Below, in pieces: positions 21,380-31,433 of a stretch of 64,000 bases of DNA; positions within the stretch are counted from its first letter, which is position 1, and each line of letters opens with the position of its first letter. Position numbers and translations under genes: made by a program. The notes under the pieces are model-generated. The model had not been told where the DNA came from. It saw nothing but the letters and a program-made list of their open reading frames with translations, and did no database searches. The DNA comes from Euphorbia lathyris (lineage: Eukaryota; Streptophyta; Magnoliopsida; Malpighiales; Euphorbiaceae). The DNA is taken from the NCBI RefSeq assembly GCF_963576675.1, contig NC_088917.1, positions 29,418,501 through 29,482,500 of the forward strand, given 5' to 3'.

Positions 21380-22290
21380 TGTCATTGATTGATGTCTGTT
21401 ATAAATGTATTGATAATGTTAAATATGAATTGAAGGTAAAGAATACAACAAAAAGACTGTAACAAAGAACAGCATAGAGGTTGTGAATCCTTTTACTTAT
21501 TCTTATAAGGTTTGTCAAGCTTTGGGGTCGTCTTCTCTTTTATATCTTCTTCTCACATCTTGAGAAAGATTATCTCTCGACCTCACTTCTTTCTGTGCAT
21601 TGAACTGAATCTCTAAGTAAGACACTTAAATATCTCAAACTCGGAGTTGTAATCTCTGGTTCTGAAATATCTCTGTATCTGTGTGTGATGATTCAAACTT
21701 GTGAACCCTTTGAACCAATCGAACCATGGTGGAAATGATGGAGGAAACTTCTTTATACAGATGTAGAAAAGTCGTGTCCCTTGGAAGGCGTCCCTCCATA
21801 AAGGTGAGATAAATGGACGTGGCTAATGGCGAAGAGAAATGTTTTAGGTGAAAGAATGTGCTTCCCAAAAGAAAAATCATGTCTTTTGCTGAATAAATGC
21901 TTGTCACGAAAGAGACAGCAATGTCATGTTCGTGACATGAAGAAAGCAACTTTGTATGGCAAAAGTGTCTGTCACGAATGTGACAGTATGGTCACGAATG
22001 TGACAGGGACTTTTTGTCCTTTGGGAGGGTGAAAACTTGCTGTCACGAACGTGACAGGTGATTTTCTCTTCTTTTGCTCATTATTTGCCTGCCTTTTGCT
22101 CGTTTCTTGTTGATATTTCTTCATATTGGGTTTTCATCCGTGTTTAACTTATTTCTGCTCAAATCATAAACAAATAAGTGAAATCTTTCCAAAACATTTA
22201 ATAAAGCAAACTAAATGCATGAATATTAATGTGAAAATGCATACGAAAATACATATATTTCAAGCCTACCACATGTCCAGAAGCCATGTT
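21380..22290 (-). repeat. LTR-like block with TGTCACGAACGTGACA palindromes
   Basis: Around 21900-22060 the word TGTCACGAAYGTGACA, a near-perfect palindrome, or its half TCACGAA occurs five or six times. Flanks are AT-rich without domains. General layout resembles the LTR-like block at 1-977, which carries CTCGGTCGYGAC motifs at the corresponding place. I take it as a probable solo LTR or terminal fragment; ends and target duplication were not resolved. Confidence 0.35.
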
Positions 22291-22320
22291 TCAATAATAA
22301 CCGCGATTTAGGCGATTTAA

Positions 22321-23611
22321 ATCTACAAAATCAGCTGATCCATTAGTATTTTTTATTGGAATTAGTCCTGCACTTATTTTGACACGGTTCAACATATAAT
22401 GAACTAATCAAATTATGGGTTGATTTTCAATATTAATTGATTCTTTAAAGCATATTTATCATGCAATGGTTTTGTACGTGCTGGTGTGGATCCATACTGC
22501 TACCTCCCTGTAGAATTTTAATCTCACTTTCAAATACATTTCATTCTACAATTGTTTTGTAATTGACGCAACTCTTAATTTTTACAGCCAAATTAATATG
22601 TTAATATAAATTATTTATTTTTTTACAATTTAAAAATTAAGAAAACGTGACCCACACCCGATACATTATTTATGAAACCCCTACGTCTCTTCTTGCTAAA
22701 TGAGCAAGCTTCTTAAGATTTTTATCAATAAATTATACAAATTTAATGTCACCTAAGCATTAACATCCCCTTAAAATTGAATATGCAATAGGATGGAGAT
22801 GCTCGTATTCCCAGTTTCATCGTGATTATGCTTCACATTCCACCAAAGATGTATAATTGAAATAGTAGTCCAAAATCACAGTCACGCACCTCTAATATAA
22901 TTGGTTATTTAATTTAATCATACAGAAATATTAAAGGGTAATATGATCCTTCAATGTTTTTGGAGTTGGCAACTAAAGATTAGATAACTGCTCATTTTGC
23001 ATTTCAAAATAACAACGTTTTATCATCTTCCTTCTTCTATGTTTTTCACTTTTTCATCCTTTTCTATCAAATAGAAGATTTTTTGGCACGCATAACGGAG
23101 TAACAATACCATATCATTGATTCTCTCAGCGAAATGTATCAAGTGACTATGATTTTGATGCGCAGTCGATAAGGTTTCAATTGAGTTATATGTGAATTAG
23201 GGTCTTTAGACGATTGGTGAATCAATGTTTTCAATTCATCTTAGGAAAACAAATTATATATTTAATTGATTCTACATCATTATAAATATGTTAGTAAACT
23301 TTTATTTCAAATTTCTTATGAATAGGATGTCGTTTGGGTGTTCAATGGTGTAAAAAAGGGTGAAAATCACACTTTTGGGCGATCTTAGGATGACTCGCTG
23401 CGATTGCTATGATCTACGTAGCGCTCGAAACGGAGAGTATTGTCGCCATATCATGAGCGCTTCAAACTATCGTGATCATGACGCATGAATTCCATCAGAA
23501 TTGCGATTTTTTCATTCTTATTCATTCATTTTTTAGGTATAAGTTTCATTATACATGTTCGAAGTACTTCAAAAATAACTGCACGGTTCTGTTTTCTAAG
23601 CGCATATTTTA
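22321..23611. other. Intergenic, no recognised gene
   Basis: AT-rich, without open frames showing a domain and without obvious repeats. It ends at the target site GATGT (23612-23616) of the LARD-like element. Confidence 0.5.
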
Positions 23612-23616
23612 GATGT

Positions 23617-25609
23617 TGTTAGCGATATTTTGCGAATATGCTAATTTCAACCTTGTCACGTGTGGTTAGGGTGCGGGCGTGCCAGAGAAGATTACTTCTC
23701 AATTAAAATGGTTAAGTTTATGGAATTTGCGCGCCAAAACTTGAATTCTAAACGAAACGATTGGCGAGGGACGCAAGGATTGAAAAAGTCCCTCTTGGGT
23801 CTCTAGCGCCGTTATAGAAACTTTGCTAGATAAATTGTTTTATTTAAGCTAATGTGAATAAATTGAAGACGTGAAAAATAAAGAAATTGAAAGATGCGAA
23901 ATTGACACAAGATTTAGTGAAAATTGGTATTTTATTGATGTGAATAGGTGTTTGAATACATATGTTCGAAGCAAGCATTAAAAATGGAATGAATTACAAT
24001 TGAAAAATCTCTATATTAAACATATAGGTAATCAATTGAATTGGAAGGACAAATCAAATACAAGGAATTGAAGTGCAATTAAATTAAATTGGAATTCAAC
24101 AACAAACTCGGAGCCACAATAGCTATCTCGGATTGATGTTGAATTTCGGTGTTGGTGCGAGGTCCTCGGAGAGCTGTAGCCGGTCGGGCCCGTACGGTAT
24201 ATGATCTTGGCAATGGCACAACGTTGGTAGGCAAATGGGGCAGATTTAACCTTTAACTTCGGGAGGCTCGTTTAGGTGCTTAAGGACACGAAATTGGACG
24301 AGTAAATAGGCTAAATTTAACTTCAGGAGGTCAGGAACAAACTTCTATAAGGGATCAAAGGCTAAAACGGATGCTAAATAGACGAAATTGGGAGTTGAAA
24401 ATAACTGGACGAATCTGGAAAATTCTGGAAACAGAATGTCTAAAAGAATTTGGGCTGGAAAGATCGGCTTGTAAATAGAGTTTCTGGGCACGGAATTGGG
24501 CAAATAAATACACTAGATCGAACTTCAGGACGTCAGTAACAACTTTGTTGAGGGATTGAAAGCAAAAAATGACTTTAAATGGATGAAATCGGGCTTTGAA
24601 AGTAGTTGGACGAATCTGGAAAATTAATTTGAAAACAAAGTTTTAGCTAGGAATTGAGCAAATTAAAGGCTTGGAATGCTAAATTGAATTAGAAAAACTT
24701 GGAAAGAGGCTATTGGAACTTGAATTGGAGCTAAAGAGAGTTAAAAAAGGGATCGAAGCTTAAAAAAAACGAAGAACGAAAAGAAGAACTTTGAAGAACT
24801 AAGAAGAAAAGAACTTAAGAACTAAGAACTTAAAACTAGAAACTAGAGAGCATTGGAAGGGACCTTAGGAAGGGGTTTTGTTGTGTTGAGTTGAGTGTGA
24901 TTTTTAATGAAGGGGAGGGGGTCTATTTATAGTATTTTGGAGTGGCATTTTGGTAATTATTCAGTGGCATTTTGGTAATTATTCACCAACTAACTCAACC
25001 ACCTCCATGCCACATCACCCCACTACCTCAACTTCCTCCAACTACCACTAACCACCAATGCCACATCATCCCACTACCTCAACTTCCACAAACTGCTGTT
25101 GACTCCTTCCAATTGCTGCCGGAAGAGACGATACGCCCCACGTATTCTTGGTTACGCCTCGCGTAATGTTGATTACGCCTCGCGTAATGTTGATTACGCC
25201 CCGCGTAGTGCAGCTTCTAGAGTTAGCGCGTTTTGTTGATGGTGCATACGCATGGCGTACTTGGCATTACGTCCCGCGTAAGGAAGTATGTCCTGCGTAT
25301 GAGAATGGACGCCCCGCGTGTTAGAGCTTCTGATCTCGAAACGCCTTGTTGCCAAGTTTTACGCGTGGCGTCTCTGAGGTTACGTCCCGCATATTGGAGC
25401 CTCTGAAGCAGACCTTATCTGGTTGCTTGATCTACGCCCCGCGTATTGGAAGACACGCCCTGCGTAGTGCCGGACTTTCTCATCGGTTGGCGGTTAGTTT
25501 ACAAGTGTATTTTTCATTATTTTCTAGAAAAAAATAGAAACTATACCCTAAATTAAACATAAGCTTTCTATATACATAAAAATAAAATTTATTTTATTTT
25601 GGGCCAACA
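23617..25609 (-). repeat. LTR of the LARD-like element (3' LTR in element sense), 1993 bp
   Basis: Near-identical to 29131-31074. The 49-base length difference is accounted for by four indels: a 22-base duplication around 24957-24978 only here, an extra 21-base unit carrying a TACGC palindrome (about 25160-25190), 7 extra bases near 24465, and one base less in a G run near 24553. Substitutions are few, so insertion was recent. TATA-like CTATTTATAG (minus) is at 24923-24932. Confidence 0.95.
25128..25472. repeat. Array of about 12 TACGCNNNGCGTA palindromes in the U3 of the left LTR
   Basis: Words such as TTACGCCTCGCGTAA, TTACGCCCCGCGTAG, TTACGTCCCGCGTAA and CTACGCCCCGCGTAT recur about every 20-45 bases. 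Each is an inverted pair of TACGC around three bases. In element sense they lie some 200-540 bases upstream of the TATA box, the position of an enhancer or silencer region. Confidence 0.85.
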
Positions 25610-25627
25610 ATTGCCCCCCTCTTTTGT
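25610..25627 (-). other. Polypurine tract of the LARD-like element
   Basis: On the minus strand the bases read CACAAAAGAGGGGGGCAAT directly before the TGTTGG start of the 3' LTR (in element sense), the expected place and composition for the plus-strand primer. Confidence 0.75.
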
Positions 25628-26692
25628 GTATAAATTGACTAGAATTGAAAATTTGTACACAAAAGAATGTATTTAGGATTTTTTTTTTTTGAACCAATTT
25701 GTTTTTTGTGCTAGTGTGAGAAATAAAGCAGGAAAATTACAAAGCAATATGTACGCCGAAATTATTGGAGATAAATGTACAAAAATAAATAATAACAAAC
25801 TTGACCTCGTGACCGATGAATGGTTTGAGATCAAAACAGTTGTTCAGAACAGTTGTTTGATGGGATTAAATTTGATTCAGATCAAATAAATACCAAAAGC
25901 TTGGTTCTGAGATAATTGGTACTTTAGAATCACGGATTGCTTTTGAAAAAGGTATGGAAATGGTTTGCAACGAGAGAATGGCTCGTAATAATGAAAAATA
26001 TCTTGAAGCTATAATAATGATTAATTTGGACACAACTGGCTCGAATTGAGGAGTGGATAATGTTTATCTAAGCTAAATGGACTTCTAGAATAATCAGATT
26101 GGAATTTGTCGAATTGGAGAAATTGGACGTGTCGGAATCATTTTAAAATTTGAATACACGAGTTATCCGATGTAAGAAAAATCAAATGGCAATGGGGTGA
26201 TTTCGAGTGAGAAAATTGAGGTTATAGGAAATCGTTTTGAACAAAATGAAAGTTGAGAGTTATAATTTGGATATCAACGAAGAAATTGAGATTGGTTTTG
26301 AAGGAAAAGGTGGTTTATGACGGATGAAATCAATTTTGGGAAAAAAGCTAACCAGAACAGTTGTTTGATGGAAATTATGATTTTGAGATCAATAATTTCC
26401 AAAAGCTTGGTTCTGGGTATTTTAATTAACCGGAATCAACTAATAGATAACAAGTATGATTTAGAAATGGTAATGATTGAGTGTTCTGGTTTGTGAGTTA
26501 GAGTTTGAAGCAAATGAAGAAGAAGATGCGAAAACAAAAGTAGAAAATATGAACCAAATGGAAGCATGAACATAAATAATTTATTTTGAAAACTGAAATA
26601 TTTTTTCTTTTTTTCTTTTTTTTTTGTGCTGGCAAAAGCACCAACTTATTTTGACCATAAATGGTCTTATGGGCTATGTTGTAAGTACAACA

Positions 26693-27193
26693 TTATGTTA
26701 TCGCCTCATACAATAAAATGCTCAGTAACATCTCTACAAGAGGGATATGAGTTTCCATGTCTAGATTCTTATTTTCATGACTCTCTTTCCGCATAATAAA
26801 AAGTATTGGTAAACTAGAGTCTACATAAATAAACAAGGTTAAGAAGTAGAAACCTCGTGACTTGTTCGGATGGTAGGAAAGTTGAAGTAGACTGGCGAAA
26901 AGAAGAATCATGGTCTGCAAACTTGGTCCCCAATTTGAGTTAACAAACTTCATGGTGATCATAGGCTCTGGAAAAACACGAGTTGTTGGAAGAATCATTA
27001 GAGGTATTTCTGGGGTGGATTCTCGATTAACCTCTTGATCTTGACTACCCCCCAAACCATGATCATAGAAGTTTTCTTCATCGTGACCGAGTTGCGACTT
27101 ACAATCGTAGAAAACATCTTCATGTGTTTCTGAAGCCACTTCTTCTTCGATATCACAACTTTTCAGAAAATCTTCTGATTTTAAATACTTCAC
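26693..27193 (-). CDS. Unknown 166-residue open frame in the LARD-like element
   Basis: An open frame downstream of the acidic repeat region in element sense. Its first half is acidic (DIEEEVASETHEDVFYD) and resembles the composition of the upstream repeats; the second half is hydrophobic (SSLPILFIM, EMLLSILLYEAI). No known domain is recognised. It may be the C-terminal part of the same former long frame as 27715-28422, separated from it by stops and a shift in the second repeat unit, or a chance frame. Evidence for translation is only the length. Confidence 0.35.
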   Translation of the reverse strand: MKYLKSEDFLKSCDIEEEVASETHEDVFYDCKSQLGHDEENFYDHGLGGSQDQEVNRESTPEIPLMILPTTRVFPEPMITMKFVNSNWGPSLQTMILLFASLLQLSYHPNKSRGFYFLTLFIYVDSSLPILFIMRKESHENKNLDMETHIPLVEMLLSILLYEAIT

Positions 27194-27239
27194 AAGAATG
27201 AGAGATTCTTTCAGAATAAATTCTTATTGAACCTCTTCC

Positions 27240-28015
27240 AGTTGGATGTCCCTCGGGTTGGATACCTCATCGTCTTGACTGGATTCTGAATCATAGCTCC
27301 AAGAAACATCTTCCTCATCTTCTTGAATTTCTATAGGTGATTCATGGATGCCCCCCGAGTTAGAAGTGCTTGATGGGTCATCATCCTCCTAGCTGAAATC
27401 CGAATTGAGGTAATGAGATATATCTTCCTCCTCTTCCTGGGCTTGTACCACTGTCTTCTTGTTCACGTCAGGACTCCATGGAAATTCTATTGACTTTGGG
27501 GGATTTGCATCTATAGGCAATAATTCTAGAGTGGGTTCTTGTTGAATTTCTTCCTCTTTACTGCCCCCGAGTCAAGATCACTAGACACAACACCGTCTTC
27601 TTCGTTGGATTCTGAGTCATAGCTCCTAGAAACATCTCGTTCTTCTTCTTGAATCTCTACAGGAGTTTCATGGATGCCCCCCGAGTTTGGAGTATCTGAT
27701 AGGTCATCATCCTCCTAGCTGAGACCTGAATTGAGGTCATGAGATACATCTTCCTCCTCTTCCTGGGCTTGCACAACTTCCCTCTCGTTCATATCGAGGC
27801 TCCATAAAAATCCCATTGACCTTTGGGGATTTGCATATATGGGCAGCACTTCTAGAGTGGGTTCTTGTTGAGTTGCTTCCTCTATGCTGCCCCCCGCATC
27901 AAGATCACTAGACGCTACATCATCCACTTCGTTGGATTCTGAGTCATAGCTCCTAAGAACATCTCCTTCTTCTTCTTGAATTTCTATAGGAGTTTCGTGG
28001 ATGCCCCCCGAATCA
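27240..28015 (-). repeat. Tandem repeat of 326-327 bp (about 2.3 units), coding frame multiple of 109 codons
   Basis: The word GGATTCTGARTCATAGCTCC occurs at 27281, 27607 and 27934, giving periods 326 and 327. On the minus strand each unit encodes an acidic segment of the type SYDSES...SDLDSGG...HETPIEIQEEE...PTLEVLP. The 326-base unit lacks one base in a C run near 27563, so its frame is shifted. Both full units carry the same TAG (minus) after the DLNSG-type words. Confidence 0.85.
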
Positions 28016-28422
28016 AGATCATTGGAAGCGGTGTCATCCTCTTGTATGGACCTAGAATCATAGTCATAGGGATCATCTCCATGCTCTTGACTTTCCATTA
28101 TCGTTTCATCATTAGGCATCTTTGTTTTTGGAGGAGTTGGGAGTGTGGGAGATGCTTCTAACTTCGTATTGTGATGAAATTCTTCCTTTTGGATTGCCCC
28201 CCAATAGCTTTCAATGCAGGCTCTTAAAGAAGCCACTATGTTAGCCGTTGTAATGTTCGCCTGTTTCTCGAGTTGGTCCATTCTTTGTTGATATTCATCG
28301 TCCTTTGGTTGGTTCTCCTCCATAAGTAATGATTCGATTTCTCCATCATCCTCAACCACTTGGACTGCTTCCATCTCTGCCACACGACTAGAATCCTCGA
28401 AAGAATTTTGGTCGTAGCTCAT
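27715..28422 (-). CDS. Acidic repeat protein, 235 residues, of the LARD-like element
   Basis: The ATG at 28422 opens a frame ending in TAG at 27715. Residues about 30-85 look like a short coiled-coil or helical part (QQRMDQLEKQANITTANIVA, then SLRACIESYWGAIQ). From about 110 on the protein is acidic with repeated DSGGIHETPIEIQEEE-like phrases, belonging to the 326-bp tandem repeat. It is the longest open frame of the element and lies where gag would be, but shows no capsid motif or zinc knuckle. Function is unknown. A frame this long in a young element suggests it is kept or only recently freed from constraint. Confidence 0.5.
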   Translation of the reverse strand: MSYDQNSFEDSSRVAEMEAVQVVEDDGEIESLLMEENQPKDDEYQQRMDQLEKQANITTANIVASLRACIESYWGAIQKEEFHHNTKLEASPTLPTPPKTKMPNDETIMESQEHGDDPYDYDSRSIQEDDTASNDLDSGGIHETPIEIQEEEGDVLRSYDSESNEVDDVASSDLDAGGSIEEATQQEPTLEVLPIYANPQRSMGFLWSLDMNEREVVQAQEEEEDVSHDLNSGLS

Positions 28423-28440
28423 ATCGGAGCACTCAAATTT

Positions 28441-28791
28441 TTAATAGGTCTTATGCTCGACTGGTGCCATGATCGTACTTCTTTCGAAGCAAGATTGCCG
28501 ACAAGGACGATGGAAATGGAGGTTTTCATCCCTATAATTGCAAATATAACTACCTCGGCAATGAGGATTACTCATTCGAAGGTGCTCCCATACCTCAATA
28601 TAATCAGGACCATGTGGATTTTTATGGGATTCCTGGACTTGCTCCACGTAGCAACCATATTGATCATCATAGAATGACGCGGTTTGAACGTAAGCACAAC
28701 ATTTGCAGTCGATATTATGTTCGTCGCTATGAATAAACTGAACATAGCCATCGTCGTAGCATCTAAAGACGGTGTACCAATGGACCCACAA
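28441..28791 (-). CDS. Cys/Tyr/His-rich 116-residue open frame of the LARD-like element
   Basis: The frame lies between the primer site and the acidic frame, ending 18 bases before the ATG of the latter. The product is unusually rich in C, Y and H (DCKCCAYVQTASFYDDQYGC, later MSNPHCRGSYICNYRDENLH). The Cys/His spacing does not fit the retroviral CX2CX4HX4C knuckle. No family is recognised. It could be a domain of a formerly longer frame reaching into 27715-28422. Coding status is uncertain. Confidence 0.35.
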   Translation of the reverse strand: MWVHWYTVFRCYDDGYVQFIHSDEHNIDCKCCAYVQTASFYDDQYGCYVEQVQESHKNPHGPDYIEVWEHLRMSNPHCRGSYICNYRDENLHFHRPCRQSCFERSTIMAPVEHKTY

Positions 28792-29107
28792 TCCGATTGT
28801 ACTTATTGTGAAATGTCAATCTCGATTGAAACCACCAAAATACACTGGTATCGTAGCATCCCTTGCATCTTCGTATGATGTCCTCGTCATGGTTTGATTG
28901 CTTTGCACCTATTGATATTCAGAGGCATTCTCTGTGAATAAATAGAAAAAATGATTGAACAAAATTTATTATGAAAATCAAGTAAATGAAGCGAATAGGT
29001 AAAATTGTATAAAGTAAGAACATGGAATAATAAGCTAAATTGAAAAGTTGAGTGTAAAAAAAAAAAGGTTTTAAAATTTTTGGCTAAGCCTAAATAAAAA
29101 AACAAAT

Positions 29108-29125
29108 GTCCCACTGGGCGTGCCA
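29108..29125 (-). other. Primer-binding site of the LARD-like element
   Basis: Minus strand TGGCACGCCCAGTGGGAC, five bases inside the end of the 5' LTR (element sense). It has the TGG start and length of a tRNA 3'-end complement; the tRNA species was not identified. Confidence 0.75.
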
Positions 29126-30430
29126 AAAATTGTTAGCGATATTTTGCGAATATGCTAATTTCAACCTTGTCACGTGTGGTTAGGGTGCGGGAGTGCCAGA
29201 GAAGATTACTTCTCAATTAAAATGGTTAAGTTTATGGAATTTGCGCGCCAAAACTTGAATTCTAAACGAAACGATTGGCGAGGGACGCAAGGATTGAAAA
29301 AGTCCCTCTTGGGTCTCTAGCGCCGTTATAGAAACTTTGCTAGATAAATTGTTTTATTTAAGCTAATGTGAATAAATTGAAGACGTGAAAAATAAAGAAA
29401 TTGAAAGATGCGAAATTGACACAAGATTTAGTGAAAATTGGTATTTTATTGATGTGAATAGGTGTTTGAATACATATGTTCGAAGCAAGCATTAAAAATG
29501 GAATGAATTACAATTGAAAAATCTCTATATTAAACATATAGGTAATCAATTGAATTGGAAGGACAAATCAAATACAAGGAATTGAAGTGCAATTAAATTA
29601 AATTGGAATTCAACAACAAACTCGGAGCCACAATAGCTATCTCGGATTGATGTTGAATTTCGGTGTTGGTGCGAGGTCCTCGGAGAGCTGTAGCCGGTCG
29701 GGCCCGTACGGTATATGATCTTGGCAATGGCACAACGTTGGTAGGCAAATGGGGCAGATTTAACCTTTAACTTCGGGAGGCTCGTTTAGGTGCTTAAGGA
29801 CACGGAATTGGACGAGTAAATAGGCTCAATTTAACTTCAGGAGGTCAGAAACAAACTTCTATAAGGGATCGAAGGCTAAAACGGATGCTAAATAGACGAA
29901 ATTGGGAGTTGAAAATAACTGGACGAATCTGGAAAATTCTGGAAACAGAATGTCTAAAAGAATTTGGGCTGGAAATTGTAAATAGAGTTTCTGGGCACGG
30001 AATTGGGCAAATAAATACACTAGATCGAACTTCAGGACGTCAGTAACAACTTTGTTGAAGGGATTGAAAGCAAAAAATGACTTTAAACGGACGAAATCGG
30101 GCTTTGAAAGTAGTTGGACGAATCTGGAAAATTAATTTGAAAACAGAGTTTTAGCTAGGAATTGAGCAAATTAAAGGCTTGGAATGCTAAATTGAATTAG
30201 AAAAACTTGGAAAGAGGCTATTGGAACTTGAATTGGAGCTAAAGAGAGCTAAAAAAGGGATCGAAGCTTAAGAAAAACGAAGAACGAAAAGAAGAACTTT
30301 GAAGAACTAAGAAGAAAAGAACTTAAGAACTAAGAACTTAAAACTAGAAACTAGAGAGCATTGGAAGGGACCTTAGGAAGGGGTTTTGTTGTGTTGAGTT
30401 GAGTGTGATTTTTAATGAAGGGGAGGGGGT

Positions 30431-30440
30431 CTATTTATAG
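30431..30440 (-). promoter_or_regulatory. TATA box of the LARD-like element
   Basis: Minus strand CTATAAATAG, embedded in AATACTATAAATAGACCCCC, within the promoter LTR. It faces the primer site and open frames on the left. Confidence 0.75.
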
Positions 30441-30614
30441 TATTTTGGAGTGGCATTTTGGTAATTATTCACCAACTAACTCAACCACCTCCATGCCACA
30501 TCACCCCACTACCTCAACTTCCTCCAACTACCACTAACCACCAATGCCACATCATCCCACTACCTCAACTTCCACAAACTGTTGTTGACTCCTTCCAACT
30601 GCTGCCGGAAGAGA

Positions 30615-30932
30615 CAATACGCCCCGCGTATTCTTGGTTACGCCTCGCGTAATGTTGATTACGCCCCACGTAGTGCAGCTTCTAGAGTTAGCGCGTTTTG
30701 TTGATGGTGCATACGCGTGGCGTACTTGGCATTACGTCCCGCGTAAGGAAGTATGTCCTGCGTATGAGAATGGACGCCCCGCGTGTTGGAGCTTCTGATC
30801 TCGAAACGCCTTGTTGCCAAGTTTTACACGTGGCGTCTCTGAGGTTACGTCCCGCGTATTGGAGCCTCTGAAGCAGACCTTATCTGGTTGCTTGATCTAC
30901 GCCCCGCGTATTGGAAGACACGCCATGCGTAG
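30615..30932. repeat. Array of about 11 TACGCNNNGCGTA palindromes in the U3 of the right LTR
   Basis: This is the second copy of the array at 25128-25472, one 21-base unit shorter. It lies upstream of the active TATA box in element sense. Individual palindromes differ from the left copy by single bases, in either direction of symmetry. Confidence 0.85.
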
Positions 30933-31079
30933 TGCCGGACTTTCTCATCGGTTGGCGGTTAGTTTACAAGTGTATTTTTCATTATTTTCTAGAAAAAAAT
31001 AGAAACTATACCCTAAATTAAACATAAGCTTTCTATATACATAAAAATAAAATTTATTTTATTTTGGGCCAACAGATGT

Positions 31080-31433
31080 ATATTAGAGGTCTTAGAGAAA
31101 TGTTTTCACATGCATAAACATGAATTAATTTTATAATTGAAGGTAATTAACCATAGGACGCATTTTGGTTATTAGACGATCTTGACAAAAGCACAAGAGT
31201 TCGACCACCTCGTATAACTTGGGCAAGAGGTAAATGCAGTATCTTCTATATATATATATGTATGTAACATTATTTACTTGACGATCTTCATAAAGAAATT
31301 CCACATGCGAAAGATTCGAGGTCTCATTGATATATCATGAACAACCACATCAAGCCAATTATAAGTTATTTGTTCCCTTCGTGGAAGATGAATATCAAAT
31401 AGTGAACGGAAGCAATCATAATATGATGAAAAC
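31080..31433. other. Intergenic, no recognised gene
   Basis: AT-rich sequence continuing the pre-insertion target of the LARD-like element. A short TATATATA run is at about 31241-31258. Confidence 0.4.

Larger units (their letters stand above)
23617..31074 (-). mobile_element. Non-autonomous LTR retrotransposon (LARD-like), complete
   Basis: Two LTRs (TGTTAGCG...GGCCAACA) enclose 3.5 kb of internal sequence, and the whole is flanked by GATGT on both sides (23612-23616 and 31075-31079). Orientation is minus: a primer-site-like TGGCACGCCCAGTGGGAC follows the right-hand LTR, a purine tract precedes the left-hand LTR, and TATA boxes face left. The interior has no protease, reverse transcriptase, RNase H or integrase in any frame; it carries acidic and Cys/Tyr-rich open frames of unknown nature and a 326-bp tandem repeat. 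Large LTRs plus a conserved non-pol interior fit the LARD class, which depends on proteins from another element. Confidence 0.92.
29131..31074 (-). repeat. LTR of the LARD-like element (5' LTR in element sense), 1944 bp
   Basis: Begins TGTTAGCG and ends GGCCAACA on the plus strand. It is nearly identical to 23617-25609, apart from the indels noted there. In element sense it holds U3 from 31074 leftward with the palindrome array at 30615-30932, a TATA box at 30431-30440, and R/U5 down to 29131. Confidence 0.95.

Noticed and set aside
24972..25537. Short plus-strand open frames repeated at 30458-31002
   Set aside because: They are in both LTR copies, lie in U3, run against the element's sense and have no domain; they follow from the palindrome array.
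27976..28677. Plus-strand open frames across the LARD interior
   Set aside because: They are antisense to the longer acidic frames and cross the coding repeat; no domain.
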